This document shows positions 35,021-43,492 of a DNA stretch of 64,000 bases, one piece after another. The notes beneath the pieces are model-generated. The model ran no database searches. It saw only the letters and a program-made list of their open reading frames with translations, and was not told the origin of the DNA. The position numbers were made by a program, and so were the translations under genes. The DNA is from Flavimarina sp. Hel_I_48 (GTDB lineage: Bacteria; Bacteroidota; Bacteroidia; Flavobacteriales; Flavobacteriaceae). How positions within the stretch are numbered: the stretch's first letter is position 1; each line of letters starts with the position of its first letter. The stretch spans positions 2,915,001 through 2,979,000 of the forward strand of contig NZ_JPOL01000002.1 of NCBI RefSeq assembly GCF_000733945.1. The letters are read 5' to 3'.

Positions 35021-35573
35021 ATGAGACCAGCATATCTTCAACTTTCAGACAAACGGCTCGCGTTACTGTTGCACAAGAACGATAAGCAGGCATTTCATGT
35101 TATTTTTGATCGTTATTGGAAAAGACTCTACAGCTACGCATACCGCATACATGGCGTAGAAGCGGTGTGTGAAGATTGCATCCAGGAGATTTTTATTACG
35201 CTTTGGGACAAGAGAAAAGAAACCTTCCATTCTAAATCTTGAAGGTTATCTTTTTAGGGCAGTTAAATATAAAGTCGCCACCCAACTTAGGGATTTAAAA
35301 TTCACCCGCGCCCAGGATGAAGTACTACAGCAGATTCCGGTTTCTTCAAAAGTGGATACAAATCTGGAATATCAGGATTTTGAGCGCTTTTTAAATGCCC
35401 GAATAGAACAGCTTGCACCCCGTTGCCGTAAAGTGTTTATGCTGAGTCGGTTTGAGCATTATTCTAACGGCGAGATCGCAGACCAGCTTAATATTTCCAT
35501 ACGCACCGTAGAAAAGCACATTAGCGATGCCATTAAAGAATTGCGCGCCGGTCTGGCGCACCCTTCCCTTTAG
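35021..35573 (+). pseudogene. ECF sigma-70 factor, split by a +1 frameshift
   Basis: A FecI-type extracytoplasmic sigma factor of the Bacteroidota SusC/D-linked group. Region 2 (LALLLHKNDKQAFHVIFDRYWKRLYSYAYRI and CIQEIFITLWDKR) is read from the ATG at 35021. The linker and region 4 (LNLEGYLFRAVKYKV and CRKVFMLSRFEHYSNGEIADQLNISIRTVEKHISDAIKELR) continue only in the next frame. The break is at about 35210-35225 in AAGAGAAAAGAAACC, where one extra base restores the join DKR-K-KPSILNLE if removed. No slippery site of a known type is obvious, so it is a real mutation or a sequence error. It precedes a similarly broken fecR gene. Confidence 0.85.
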
Positions 35574-35697
35574 GTTCTTTATTATCTCAAGGTTTGCGTT
35601 GTGTTAAGAAAAGACCGCCAATTTAAAGGAACGGTTAAATCCACTTTTTGCACTACGTGCTGCCCATCAAAAGGGAGACTTACTTTAAAAGGTCCCA

Positions 35698-36640
35698 TTG
35701 AACAATTCAGAATTTAAAAAATTACTTTACAAATATACCGCGGAAACGGCTACGGAAACCGAGCGCCTTAAAGTAGAGTATTTCTTATATAAACTACAGC
35801 AGAATAACCAGGATTTGCCTGTTCCGCTGGGAGATGCACAGCACAGAGGAATTAAAAATCGCATTGATTCGGCACTTGCTTCCCCAGTCAAAACCGTTCA
35901 CCTGCAGGTAAAAAAAATATTATGCCTGGGCTGCGGCAATCGCGGTTTTAATAGGTGTTTCAGCATTCCTTGCATCAAGTATAGGGCAAAACACGATCAC
36001 GGTTTCCAGCGCGAGGGGAGAACATAAAGAAATTGCCCTGGCCGATGGTAGCCACATCTTTCTAAATGCAAACAGCAGTATTGCCTATGAAAAAGATTTT
36101 GAAAGCAGGCGGGATGTGACCTTGAAGGGCGAAGCGTTTTTTGAAGTTGCCCACAATCCCCAAAAACCTTTTACAGTTACTTCCGGTGCTATTAAAACCT
36201 GTGTTCTTGGTACTTCCTTCAATATAAATTCAAGCGAAAAAATGACCATTATAGGGGTGAAAACGGGCAAAGTAGCGGTAAAATCAACAAATAATCCCCA
36301 AAAAAGAGCAGTTCTAACCAAAAATCAACAAATCGTTTTTGAAGCGGGAAAAACCACAAAAATAACCAGGGTAGATGGTTTAGACATCACAGCGTGGACA
36401 CGTAATGAAATTGTGCTGAATCAAACCAGCCTTTTAGAAACTGCTAAACTACTGGAAAATCAATACGATGTCACTATAGATTTTGAAGATGAATCGCTTA
36501 AAAACTATACACTTTCCGGAAAGTTTAAAGATGAAAAATTAGAAAATGTGCTCTCAAGTATTGCCCTTCTCAAAAACCTAACTATTGAATATTTAACACC
36601 TAAACACATTCTTATAAGAAAAAAGATACAACAATCCTAA
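35698..36640 (+). pseudogene. FecR-type anti-sigma factor, split by a +1 frameshift in an A8 run
   Basis: The N-terminal cytoplasmic part (NSEFKKLLYKYTAETATETERLKVEYFLYKLQ) starts at a TTG at 35698 and runs to an A8 tract at 35910-35917. The membrane helix (AAAIAVLIGVSAFLA), FecR domain (SSARGEHKEIALADGSHIFLNANS, LKGEAFFEVAH, FTVTSGAIKTCVLGTSFNI) and C-terminal DUF4974-type domain (LLENQYDVTIDFEDESLKNYTLSGKF) follow in the next frame. A7 would give one intact ~313-residue protein. The normal role is to hold the sigma factor until the SusC-type receptor signals. Homopolymer position allows slippage, phase variation or sequencing error. Confidence 0.87.
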
Positions 36641-36705
36641 TAAAGACCCAGTGCCAAATGGCAACAAAGCCTACACTAAAAATAAACCAAATAGCCCGAT
36701 TGAAA

Positions 36706-39700
36706 ATGAAAATAAATTTAACCCAACTATTTCGGAAACATAAAATCACACCGTTTCATATTTTTTTTATTCTTTCTACCCTTACTATAGCCACAGCAAA
36801 AGCAAATAACGACCAGGATCTTCGTGAAAGTTTTATTACCACGCACTTAGAAGACGTGACCATAACAGAAGTTTTTAAAAGTATTGAAGCACAAACTGCA
36901 TTTACCTTTGTTTACGATGATGCTCTTGTTCAAAGTGAAAAGCGTTTTAATTTACAAGCTACTCACGAAAATCTTGAATCGGCTTTAAATAGGTTAGGAA
37001 AACAGGCTTCCTTCACCTTTAAAGCAATCAATACCACTATTACCGTATTAAGTCAAGATGCGAGTCAACAAACCATAACCGGAAAAGTCACCGATGAAGC
37101 CGGAATGCCGCTTCCGGGAGCAACCGTAATGCAAAAAGGGGGCAATAGGGGGACTACAACAGATTTTGATGGTAATTTTAGCCTTGCTGTTTCAGAAACC
37201 TCTACGGTTCTTGTAATCTCGTATGTAGGTTTTCAAACAGAGGAAATACCTGCTGCTCAAGGCACTCCTATAACTGTTGTTTTAAAAACAAGTGAAAACG
37301 CACTTGATGAAGTGGTCGTTACTGCATTGGGAATAAAACGCTCCCAGAAAAAGCTGGGTTTTTCTCAGGCAAGTATCAGTGGGGATAATCTGGATCAAAC
37401 CAATCCAAACAATTGGTCATCTGGACTGAAGGGCAAAGTAGCGGGGCTTAACTTCCTTTCTGCCGGATCTGGACCCATCAATTCGCAGAAAATTACGTTG
37501 CGCGGGGATGCTTCCCTAAACCCTAACAACAACGCAGCCCTTATTGTGATAGATGGAGTGCCCATAGACCAGGAGATCAATACTTCCGGTACGGGCAGTG
37601 CGTATGGCGGCAATGATTCTCCTATAGATTTTGGGAATGTTATTTCAGATTTGAATTCACAAGATATTGAGAGTGTTTCTGTACTTAAAGGTGCTGGTGC
37701 AACCGCTTTGTATGGAAGCCGCGGCCAGAATGGCGTAGTGCTCATAACAACAAAATCAGGCAAACGTGGAAGTGGCCTTGGGGTAACGTATAACAGTAGC
37801 GTAAGTTTTGATATCATTCAGCGCTGGCCAGACTGGCAATATAAATACGGCCAGGGGAGCGGAAAATCTTTTGATGAAGATGGAGAACCTTATTATTCTT
37901 ATGGTGCCTCGCCCGATGGTTCAAATACCGGAAGTACGAGCAGCGCCTGGGGCCCTGAATTTAATGGGCAGTATTATTATCAATATGATCCTACCATTGA
38001 AAGTCAATCTACAGCCCCGCAACTCTGGAGGCCTTATAAAGACAATCGAAAAGATTTCTGGAATACCGGAATGACTTTTAAAAATTCTATTTCACTGGCA
38101 GGTGGAGATGATAATGGTTCGCTGCGGGCTTCTGTGGGGCACTCAAAAAACGAATGGATTATGCCAAACACCGGCTATGAGCTTTTGAATGCGTCGGTAA
38201 ATGCGACCTATGATATTTCAGACAGAATCAATGTTTCGTCGTTGGTAAACTATAGCAACCGTACCAGTGACAATATACCCAGCACGGGTTACAACAACGG
38301 TTCTATCGCTTATTTTATGATTTTTCAGAATCCTAACGTTGCTATGGACTGGTACCGACCCATCTGGCAGCAGGATCAATTTCAGATCCAGCAAATACAA
38401 CCGTTCAGTTCGTATATAGACAATCCATATCTTATTGCTTATGAAGCCACTAATGGTATGCAAAACGACCAGTTGATAGGAAATCTTACCACCACCATTA
38501 AACTGGCCGATAAATGGAATTTACTCTTACGAACCGCATTAAACACTTACAATCAGGAACGACAGCTTAAAAGGCCGTACAGCATCAACAGATATGCGCA
38601 GGGTTATTATGAGACCCAGAGTATCTGGAAACAAGATATAAATTCTGATTTCCTGCTCACGTTTGACAGTAAGATTACTGAAGATTTTTCGGTACAGGCT
38701 TCTGCGGGGGGAAACAGCAGGGACTATAAATACCGCCGGGTAGATGCCTCGGTCGAAGATCTTGTGGTTCCGGGAGTATATAAGTTGGCTAACGGTGTAA
38801 ATAACCCGCTGGTAGGCCGAAATGATTCCAATTTTAAAGTCAATAGTCTGTATGCCCTGGCCAATTTTTCTTTTCGGGATCAGATTTTTGTAGATCTAAC
38901 GGCAAGAAATGACTGGTCTTCTACATTACCCAAGAAAAACGACAGTTATTTTTATCCTTCGGTAAGTTCGAGTTTTATTTTATCAGACATTTTTAATATG
39001 TCTGGCACTATGGATTATCTAAAATACCGGTTTTCCTTTGCACGCATAGGTAATGATACAGGACCTTATAGAACAAGCAAGTACTACAGCCAGAGTGATT
39101 TCCCCAGTTCTGCTACTGTTCCTACCACCTTGTATAACATTGATTTTAAACCGGAAGTAAGCAGCAGTTTTGAGACGGGATTAGATATACGTTTCTTCAA
39201 GAGCCGCCTGCGCCTTGATGCAACCGTTTACCAGACCAATACTAAAAATCAAATTTTAGATGTGCCTATAGATATTACCACAGGTTACAGTTCTGCAACA
39301 CTCAATTCTGGAGAAGTACGCAACCGGGGCCTGGAGTTTACACTTTTGGCACAACTGTTTAAAAAGGATAAATTCAGCTGGGAATCTACCCTAACTTTTT
39401 CAAAAAATTGGAATAAAGTACTTTCCCTTGCCGAAGGTATTGACAACCAGCAGGTAATAGGCGAAGGAGGCCAGGCAACTATTCTCGCTAAAGTAGGCGG
39501 TAGTGCAAGTGCCGTGTATGGCTACGGGTTTTTAAGATCTCCAGACGGCAGGATTATTTATGATGATGCCGGCTTGCCCGCATATCCGGAATCTGGGGAT
39601 ATTCAAAAAATAGGAGATGCCAATCCAGATTTTAGGGCGGGGCTTTACAACAGTTTCCGGTTGGGTAATGTAAGCCTGAATGTAATGTTAGATGCTCAAA

Positions 39701-40161
39701 AAGGGGGCATTATTTATTCTCAGACCCATCACAAACTTACCGAACAAGGTAAATTGAAATCTACGTATTACGGTCGTGAAGATGGTTTTATTGTAGGCGA
39801 TGGTGTTGTTTTAAATGATGACGGCACCTATTCTGAAAATACAACCGAAGCAGCTACACCAGATTGGTACACCAGGTATTACCGCAGGGCAAATGTAGAA
39901 TCAAATTCTTTTGATGCCTCGTATATCAAGTTGCGGGAAATAAGCCTGCAGTACAACATGCCGGCCAAATGGCTAAGAGGTACCGGTATACAGGATCTCA
40001 ACCTCAATTTCTTTGGAAGAAACCTGGCCATGATTACAGATTTTCCCATCTACGATCCTGAAACTGCAGCACTTAACGGAAGCACGCTGCTACCAGGTGT
40101 AGAAATAGGCCAGATGCCTTCCCCGGCAACGTATGGTATGGGCTTACAAGTTAAATTTTAA
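36706..40161 (+). CDS. SusC/RagA-type TonB-dependent transporter with STN domain
   Basis: An outer-membrane importer of 1,151 residues. Seen: signal peptide ending TAKA (residue ~34), an STN signalling domain (~40-115, LEDVTITEVFKSIEAQTAFTFVYDD), a carboxypeptidase-regulatory domain (ITGKVTDEAGMPLPGATV, ~135-215), the TonB box/plug (ELDEVVVTALGIKRSQK type, then VLKGAGATALYGSRGQNGVVLITTKSG) and a 22-strand barrel ending LQVKF. The STN domain is what talks to FecR anti-sigma factors, matching the broken sigma/FecR pair directly upstream. The frame opens at 36658; the ATG at 36706 gives a proper signal peptide. Forms a lidded pore with the next gene's SusD. Confidence 0.95.
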   Translation: MKINLTQLFRKHKITPFHIFFILSTLTIATAKANNDQDLRESFITTHLEDVTITEVFKSIEAQTAFTFVYDDALVQSEKRFNLQATHENLESALNRLGKQASFTFKAINTTITVLSQDASQQTITGKVTDEAGMPLPGATVMQKGGNRGTTTDFDGNFSLAVSETSTVLVISYVGFQTEEIPAAQGTPITVVLKTSENALDEVVVTALGIKRSQKKLGFSQASISGDNLDQTNPNNWSSGLKGKVAGLNFLSAGSGPINSQKITLRGDASLNPNNNAALIVIDGVPIDQEINTSGTGSAYGGNDSPIDFGNVISDLNSQDIESVSVLKGAGATALYGSRGQNGVVLITTKSGKRGSGLGVTYNSSVSFDIIQRWPDWQYKYGQGSGKSFDEDGEPYYSYGASPDGSNTGSTSSAWGPEFNGQYYYQYDPTIESQSTAPQLWRPYKDNRKDFWNTGMTFKNSISLAGGDDNGSLRASVGHSKNEWIMPNTGYELLNASVNATYDISDRINVSSLVNYSNRTSDNIPSTGYNNGSIAYFMIFQNPNVAMDWYRPIWQQDQFQIQQIQPFSSYIDNPYLIAYEATNGMQNDQLIGNLTTTIKLADKWNLLLRTALNTYNQERQLKRPYSINRYAQGYYETQSIWKQDINSDFLLTFDSKITEDFSVQASAGGNSRDYKYRRVDASVEDLVVPGVYKLANGVNNPLVGRNDSNFKVNSLYALANFSFRDQIFVDLTARNDWSSTLPKKNDSYFYPSVSSSFILSDIFNMSGTMDYLKYRFSFARIGNDTGPYRTSKYYSQSDFPSSATVPTTLYNIDFKPEVSSSFETGLDIRFFKSRLRLDATVYQTNTKNQILDVPIDITTGYSSATLNSGEVRNRGLEFTLLAQLFKKDKFSWESTLTFSKNWNKVLSLAEGIDNQQVIGEGGQATILAKVGGSASAVYGYGFLRSPDGRIIYDDAGLPAYPESGDIQKIGDANPDFRAGLYNSFRLGNVSLNVMLDAQKGGIIYSQTHHKLTEQGKLKSTYYGREDGFIVGDGVVLNDDGTYSENTTEAATPDWYTRYYRRANVESNSFDASYIKLREISLQYNMPAKWLRGTGIQDLNLNFFGRNLAMITDFPIYDPETAALNGSTLLPGVEIGQMPSPATYGMGLQVKF

Positions 40162-40173
40162 AAAACATTGAAA

Positions 40174-41610
40174 ATGAAAAAGTTATATTTAATAATAATC
40201 GGTATCAGCCTTTCCGTTTCGTTTCTTTCCTGTGATAATAATTTTGAAGAAGTAAACGAAGATCCCAACCGACTCGCAGAAATAAGTCCGGCAACGATTT
40301 TAAATCCCATTATCTACGGTCTGGCAAGTCATAATGCAGACCGCAGCTGGGCTGTGAATTTTGACCTTATGCAGGTTACCCTTCCTTTTCCCAGTGTTTC
40401 CGGTGGTTTGCACCGCTATGATGTAAGTCTGGGGGTGGGTAATTCTTCGTATTACTGGTATTATCGTTGGGCAAATAATATCAACGAGATGCAGGAAGCG
40501 GCAGACGAAGACGAAAATCCCAATTACCAGGCCATCGGACTTACTTTACATGCAATGGCCTATGCTAACCTCACGGATATGTTTGGCCCGGTACCCATGA
40601 CCGAGGCATCAAGTGGGGAACAAGGTACGTTTTATCCCAGGTTTGATTCTCAACAAGTTGTTTATGAAACCATTCTTGCTGATCTGGAACGTGCCAATGA
40701 ATTGTACGATACTGGAAGAACTATGGAATACGCCAGCGATATTTTGTACCAGAACGATGTTTCCCTGTGGCAGAAATTCACCAATGCACTTCATATGCGC
40801 CTGCTGCTCAGAATTTCTAACCGTACCGAAACCAATGCTTTCCAAAAACTGGCTGCAATGATCAATAATCCGGCGAAATATCCGGTTTTTGAGAATATGG
40901 GGGAATCGGCAGTGCTAGATATTACCGGTGTTGCACCCAATGTTTCCCCATGGGGAAGACCACAGGATTTTAGGTTGGGCGTAAAAATGTCTGAATTTTT
41001 TGTGGACAATCTGAACAACTGGGACGATCCGCGGCGTCCTATTGTTGCTACAACAGCAGACAGCAGCGATATAAACATAGGTTATAAAGGTATCCCCAGT
41101 GCCTACGCAGGCCCAGAATCGCAGTTTGGTTTTGATGCATCTACCTTAAATATCGATCAGGTTACAGATCCTATGCAGATTTTCTTCCTGACCTATGCAG
41201 AGGTAGAGTTTATAAAAGCAGAGGTAGCCCAGCGTGGGTTTACAAATGATGCACAATTGCATTATGAGAACGGGGTGAGAGGCGCGATGGAACAGTTGGG
41301 TGCCGTTCTTCCAGAAGGTTATTTTGATAATGCGGCAGCAGGTTACGATGGTACTTTAGCGCGTATTATGCTTCAGAAATATTATGCCCTTTACTTTGTA
41401 GATTACCAGCAGTGGTTTGAATATCGCAGAACCGGTTTGCCAAAACTTCCTACTACAGAAGCGATGTTTAATGATAAAAAAATGCCTTCCCGATTTTTTT
41501 ATCCCACGGATGTGCAGATCAGCAATACTGCCAATTATAAAGCTGCGCTGGAACTTTTGGGCGGTCCCGATCATATTAACACAAAAGTATGGTGGGATAC
41601 CGTTGATTAA
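40174..41610 (+). CDS. SusD/RagB-like surface lipoprotein
   Basis: A 478-residue substrate-binding lid for the SusC partner, 12 bp downstream of it. Seen: lipoprotein signal peptide with lipobox SFLSC (Cys ~20), the acidic post-Cys surface-export region DNNFEEVNEDPNR, helical repeats, and GPVPMTEASSG, with a C-terminal RFFYPTDVQISN where SusD proteins have their conserved RIPYP-like ending. It resembles the SusD-like group that starts FEEVNEDPN. What it binds is not visible; the phosphoesterase following it suggests a phosphorylated compound. The ATG at 40174 is chosen over the TTG at 40168. Confidence 0.93.
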   Translation: MKKLYLIIIGISLSVSFLSCDNNFEEVNEDPNRLAEISPATILNPIIYGLASHNADRSWAVNFDLMQVTLPFPSVSGGLHRYDVSLGVGNSSYYWYYRWANNINEMQEAADEDENPNYQAIGLTLHAMAYANLTDMFGPVPMTEASSGEQGTFYPRFDSQQVVYETILADLERANELYDTGRTMEYASDILYQNDVSLWQKFTNALHMRLLLRISNRTETNAFQKLAAMINNPAKYPVFENMGESAVLDITGVAPNVSPWGRPQDFRLGVKMSEFFVDNLNNWDDPRRPIVATTADSSDINIGYKGIPSAYAGPESQFGFDASTLNIDQVTDPMQIFFLTYAEVEFIKAEVAQRGFTNDAQLHYENGVRGAMEQLGAVLPEGYFDNAAAGYDGTLARIMLQKYYALYFVDYQQWFEYRRTGLPKLPTTEAMFNDKKMPSRFFYPTDVQISNTANYKAALELLGGPDHINTKVWWDTVD

Positions 41611-41632
41611 TAATCCTTTAAAAAGTAATCTA

Positions 41633-43210
41633 ATGAAAAATATATTCCTAATAAGCCTGATGCTTCTTGGTTTTACTGCGCCTATTCCCGCGCAGCAAAT
41701 GGCCAGGGGAAGCGTTTATGAAGATAGCAACAAGAACGGAAAAAAAGAGCGTCGCGAAAAAGGTATTGCAAACGTGTCAGTAACCAATGGAAATGAAGTG
41801 GTGGTTACCGATGCTTCCGGAACTTATGAACTCCCGCTGGGTGATGATAATATCATTGCGGTTATTAAACCCGCAGGATATGCGGTTCCTCTGGATGCGT
41901 ATAATATTCCGGTTTTTTATTACAATTACAAACCCAATGGGTCACCAGAAAGTAAATTCCCAGGTGTAAAACCTTCCGGAAAATTGCCAAAAACGATCGA
42001 TTTTGGACTATTTCGGGCAGAAAATAACAAGGAATTCACTGCGCTTATTTTTGGCGATCCGCAGCCTTACAATCGGGATGAAATAGATTATTTCGTCCGT
42101 GGGGTGGTTGTAGAAGTTGAGGGGATTGAGAATATTCCGTTTGGACTGAGTCTTGGGGATCTGGTGGGTAATGATCTTGATCTTTTTATGCCCTATGCAG
42201 AAGCGGTAAAAAAAGTGGGCATACCCTGGTACAATGTGATGGGCAACCACGATATGAACTTTGATGCAAAACAGGACAGCCTGAGTGATGAAACGTACGA
42301 GGCACATTTTGGCCCGGCGAATTATGCGTTTAATTACGGGAAAGTACATTTTATTGTCCTTGATGACATCTTGTATCCAGATCCACGTGATGATGAAGGT
42401 TACTATGGTGGTTTCCGGGAAGAGCAGCTCAATTTTGTGGAGAACGATCTAAAACATGTTTCTAAAGACAAGCTTATTGTGCTGTCGTACCACATTCCGC
42501 TCAATGAACAGGGCGGTGATTTCTTCCGGGGGGCAGATAAGGAACGTTTGTTTTCTATTCTAAAAGAGTTTCCGCATACCCTTTCGCTTTCAGCGCATAC
42601 GCATATTCAAAAGCAGGATTATTTTGGGAAAGCAGATGGTTTTAATAGAGAACAGCCGCATCATGAATACAATGTAGGCACGACCTCCGGCGACTGGTAT
42701 TCTGGAAAACTGGACGAAAACGGAATCCCTATTTCCGTAATGCGCGATGGAACTCCCAAAGGATATGCATTCCTCCATTTTAATGGAAATCAATACAAAA
42801 CCGAATATAAAGTTGCCGGAAAACCCAAAGAGTATCAGATGAAAATTTTTGTCCCACAGGTTGTGGCACAGGGAAGAAATACAAAAGCTGGGATTTATGC
42901 TGATTTTTTTATGGGTCAGCCGGGCGATGAGGTACTTTACAGCGTAGATAACGGCAAATGGGAATCTATGGCTTACGTAGAAGAAGCAGATCCTTCTTAT
43001 GTAGCACTGGTCTATGAATGGGATACCTCAGACAAACTTATGGCGGGAAGGCGTTCTTCAAATCCCATTGTGAGTACCCACTTGTGGCGCGGTGATATTC
43101 CTGCAAAACTCGAGCCGGGGGAACATAAAATAGAAATTAAGGCTACAGATCATTATGGCCAAAATTACACAGGAACCGCTTCGTATCGCCTGGAAAAACC
43201 CAAAAAATAG
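41633..43210 (+). CDS. Exported calcineurin-like phosphoesterase
   Basis: A 525-residue secreted metallophosphoesterase. Seen: signal peptide ending IPAQQ (residue ~20), an N-terminal beta-sandwich (SVYEDSNKNGKKERREKGIANVSVTNG, ~25-100), and a catalytic domain with the five metallophosphatase motifs FGDPQ, SLGDLVGND, VMGNHD, LSYHIPL and SAHTHIQ. A C-terminal beta domain (~390-525) follows. This three-part layout is that of the MetallophosN-Metallophos-MetallophosC proteins of Bacteroidota. It is 22 bp after susD and is the only enzyme of the unit, so it probably dephosphorylates the imported ligand in the periplasm or at the surface (inference). The track frame is open upstream; the signal peptide fixes the start. 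Confidence 0.92.
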   Translation: MKNIFLISLMLLGFTAPIPAQQMARGSVYEDSNKNGKKERREKGIANVSVTNGNEVVVTDASGTYELPLGDDNIIAVIKPAGYAVPLDAYNIPVFYYNYKPNGSPESKFPGVKPSGKLPKTIDFGLFRAENNKEFTALIFGDPQPYNRDEIDYFVRGVVVEVEGIENIPFGLSLGDLVGNDLDLFMPYAEAVKKVGIPWYNVMGNHDMNFDAKQDSLSDETYEAHFGPANYAFNYGKVHFIVLDDILYPDPRDDEGYYGGFREEQLNFVENDLKHVSKDKLIVLSYHIPLNEQGGDFFRGADKERLFSILKEFPHTLSLSAHTHIQKQDYFGKADGFNREQPHHEYNVGTTSGDWYSGKLDENGIPISVMRDGTPKGYAFLHFNGNQYKTEYKVAGKPKEYQMKIFVPQVVAQGRNTKAGIYADFFMGQPGDEVLYSVDNGKWESMAYVEEADPSYVALVYEWDTSDKLMAGRRSSNPIVSTHLWRGDIPAKLEPGEHKIEIKATDHYGQNYTGTASYRLEKPKK

Positions 43211-43284
43211 AAGTTTGTTTTATGTTTACCACAATCCATTAGAAATAAAAAAGAAGAGGCCTTTTAAAAAGATCAAGGTGAATG

Positions 43285-43314
43285 AAAACAAAGCTTTAAA
43301 ATAGCTTTGTTTTT
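43285..43314 (+). terminator. Terminator after the SusCD-phosphoesterase unit
   Basis: AAAACAAAGCT (43285-43295) pairs with AGCTTTGTTTT (43303-43313) around a 7-base loop, followed by T residues. It is 75 bp after the phosphoesterase stop. Confidence 0.88.
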
Positions 43315-43386
43315 CGATTGAACAATAATAGAAAGCTGTTCTAGGTAAGTGTTGACACGTTGAAACATACGTTAAAATTTAAAAAA

Positions 43387-43440
43387 AGTGTCTATTTATA
43401 CTAAAAACCTCCGATTTTAGTATGAAAATAGGCGCTTTTT
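43387..43440 (+). terminator. Second, long hairpin upstream of the photolyase genes
   Basis: AGTGTCTATTT-ATACTAAAA pairs with TTTTAGTAT-GA-AAATAGGCGCT: about 20 bp with two G-U pairs and a two-base bulge, around the loop ACCTCCGA, followed by five T. It can terminate transcription on the plus strand, just before the photolyase promoter region. Confidence 0.7.
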
Positions 43441-43492
43441 ACTCTTTTATGGAATCTGCTAACCTATTTATTTCCATCAAATAAATAACCAG

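Noticed and set aside
35169..35573. Separate small regulator gene
   Set aside because: It is the region 4 part of the frameshifted sigma factor; its first codons before LNLEGYLF do not resemble any start.
35021..36640. Programmed ribosomal frameshifting joining the sigma and FecR halves
   Set aside because: The A8 tract could slip, but the sigma break has no known slippery sequence and both would need an efficient +1 shift; mutation or sequence error is simpler.
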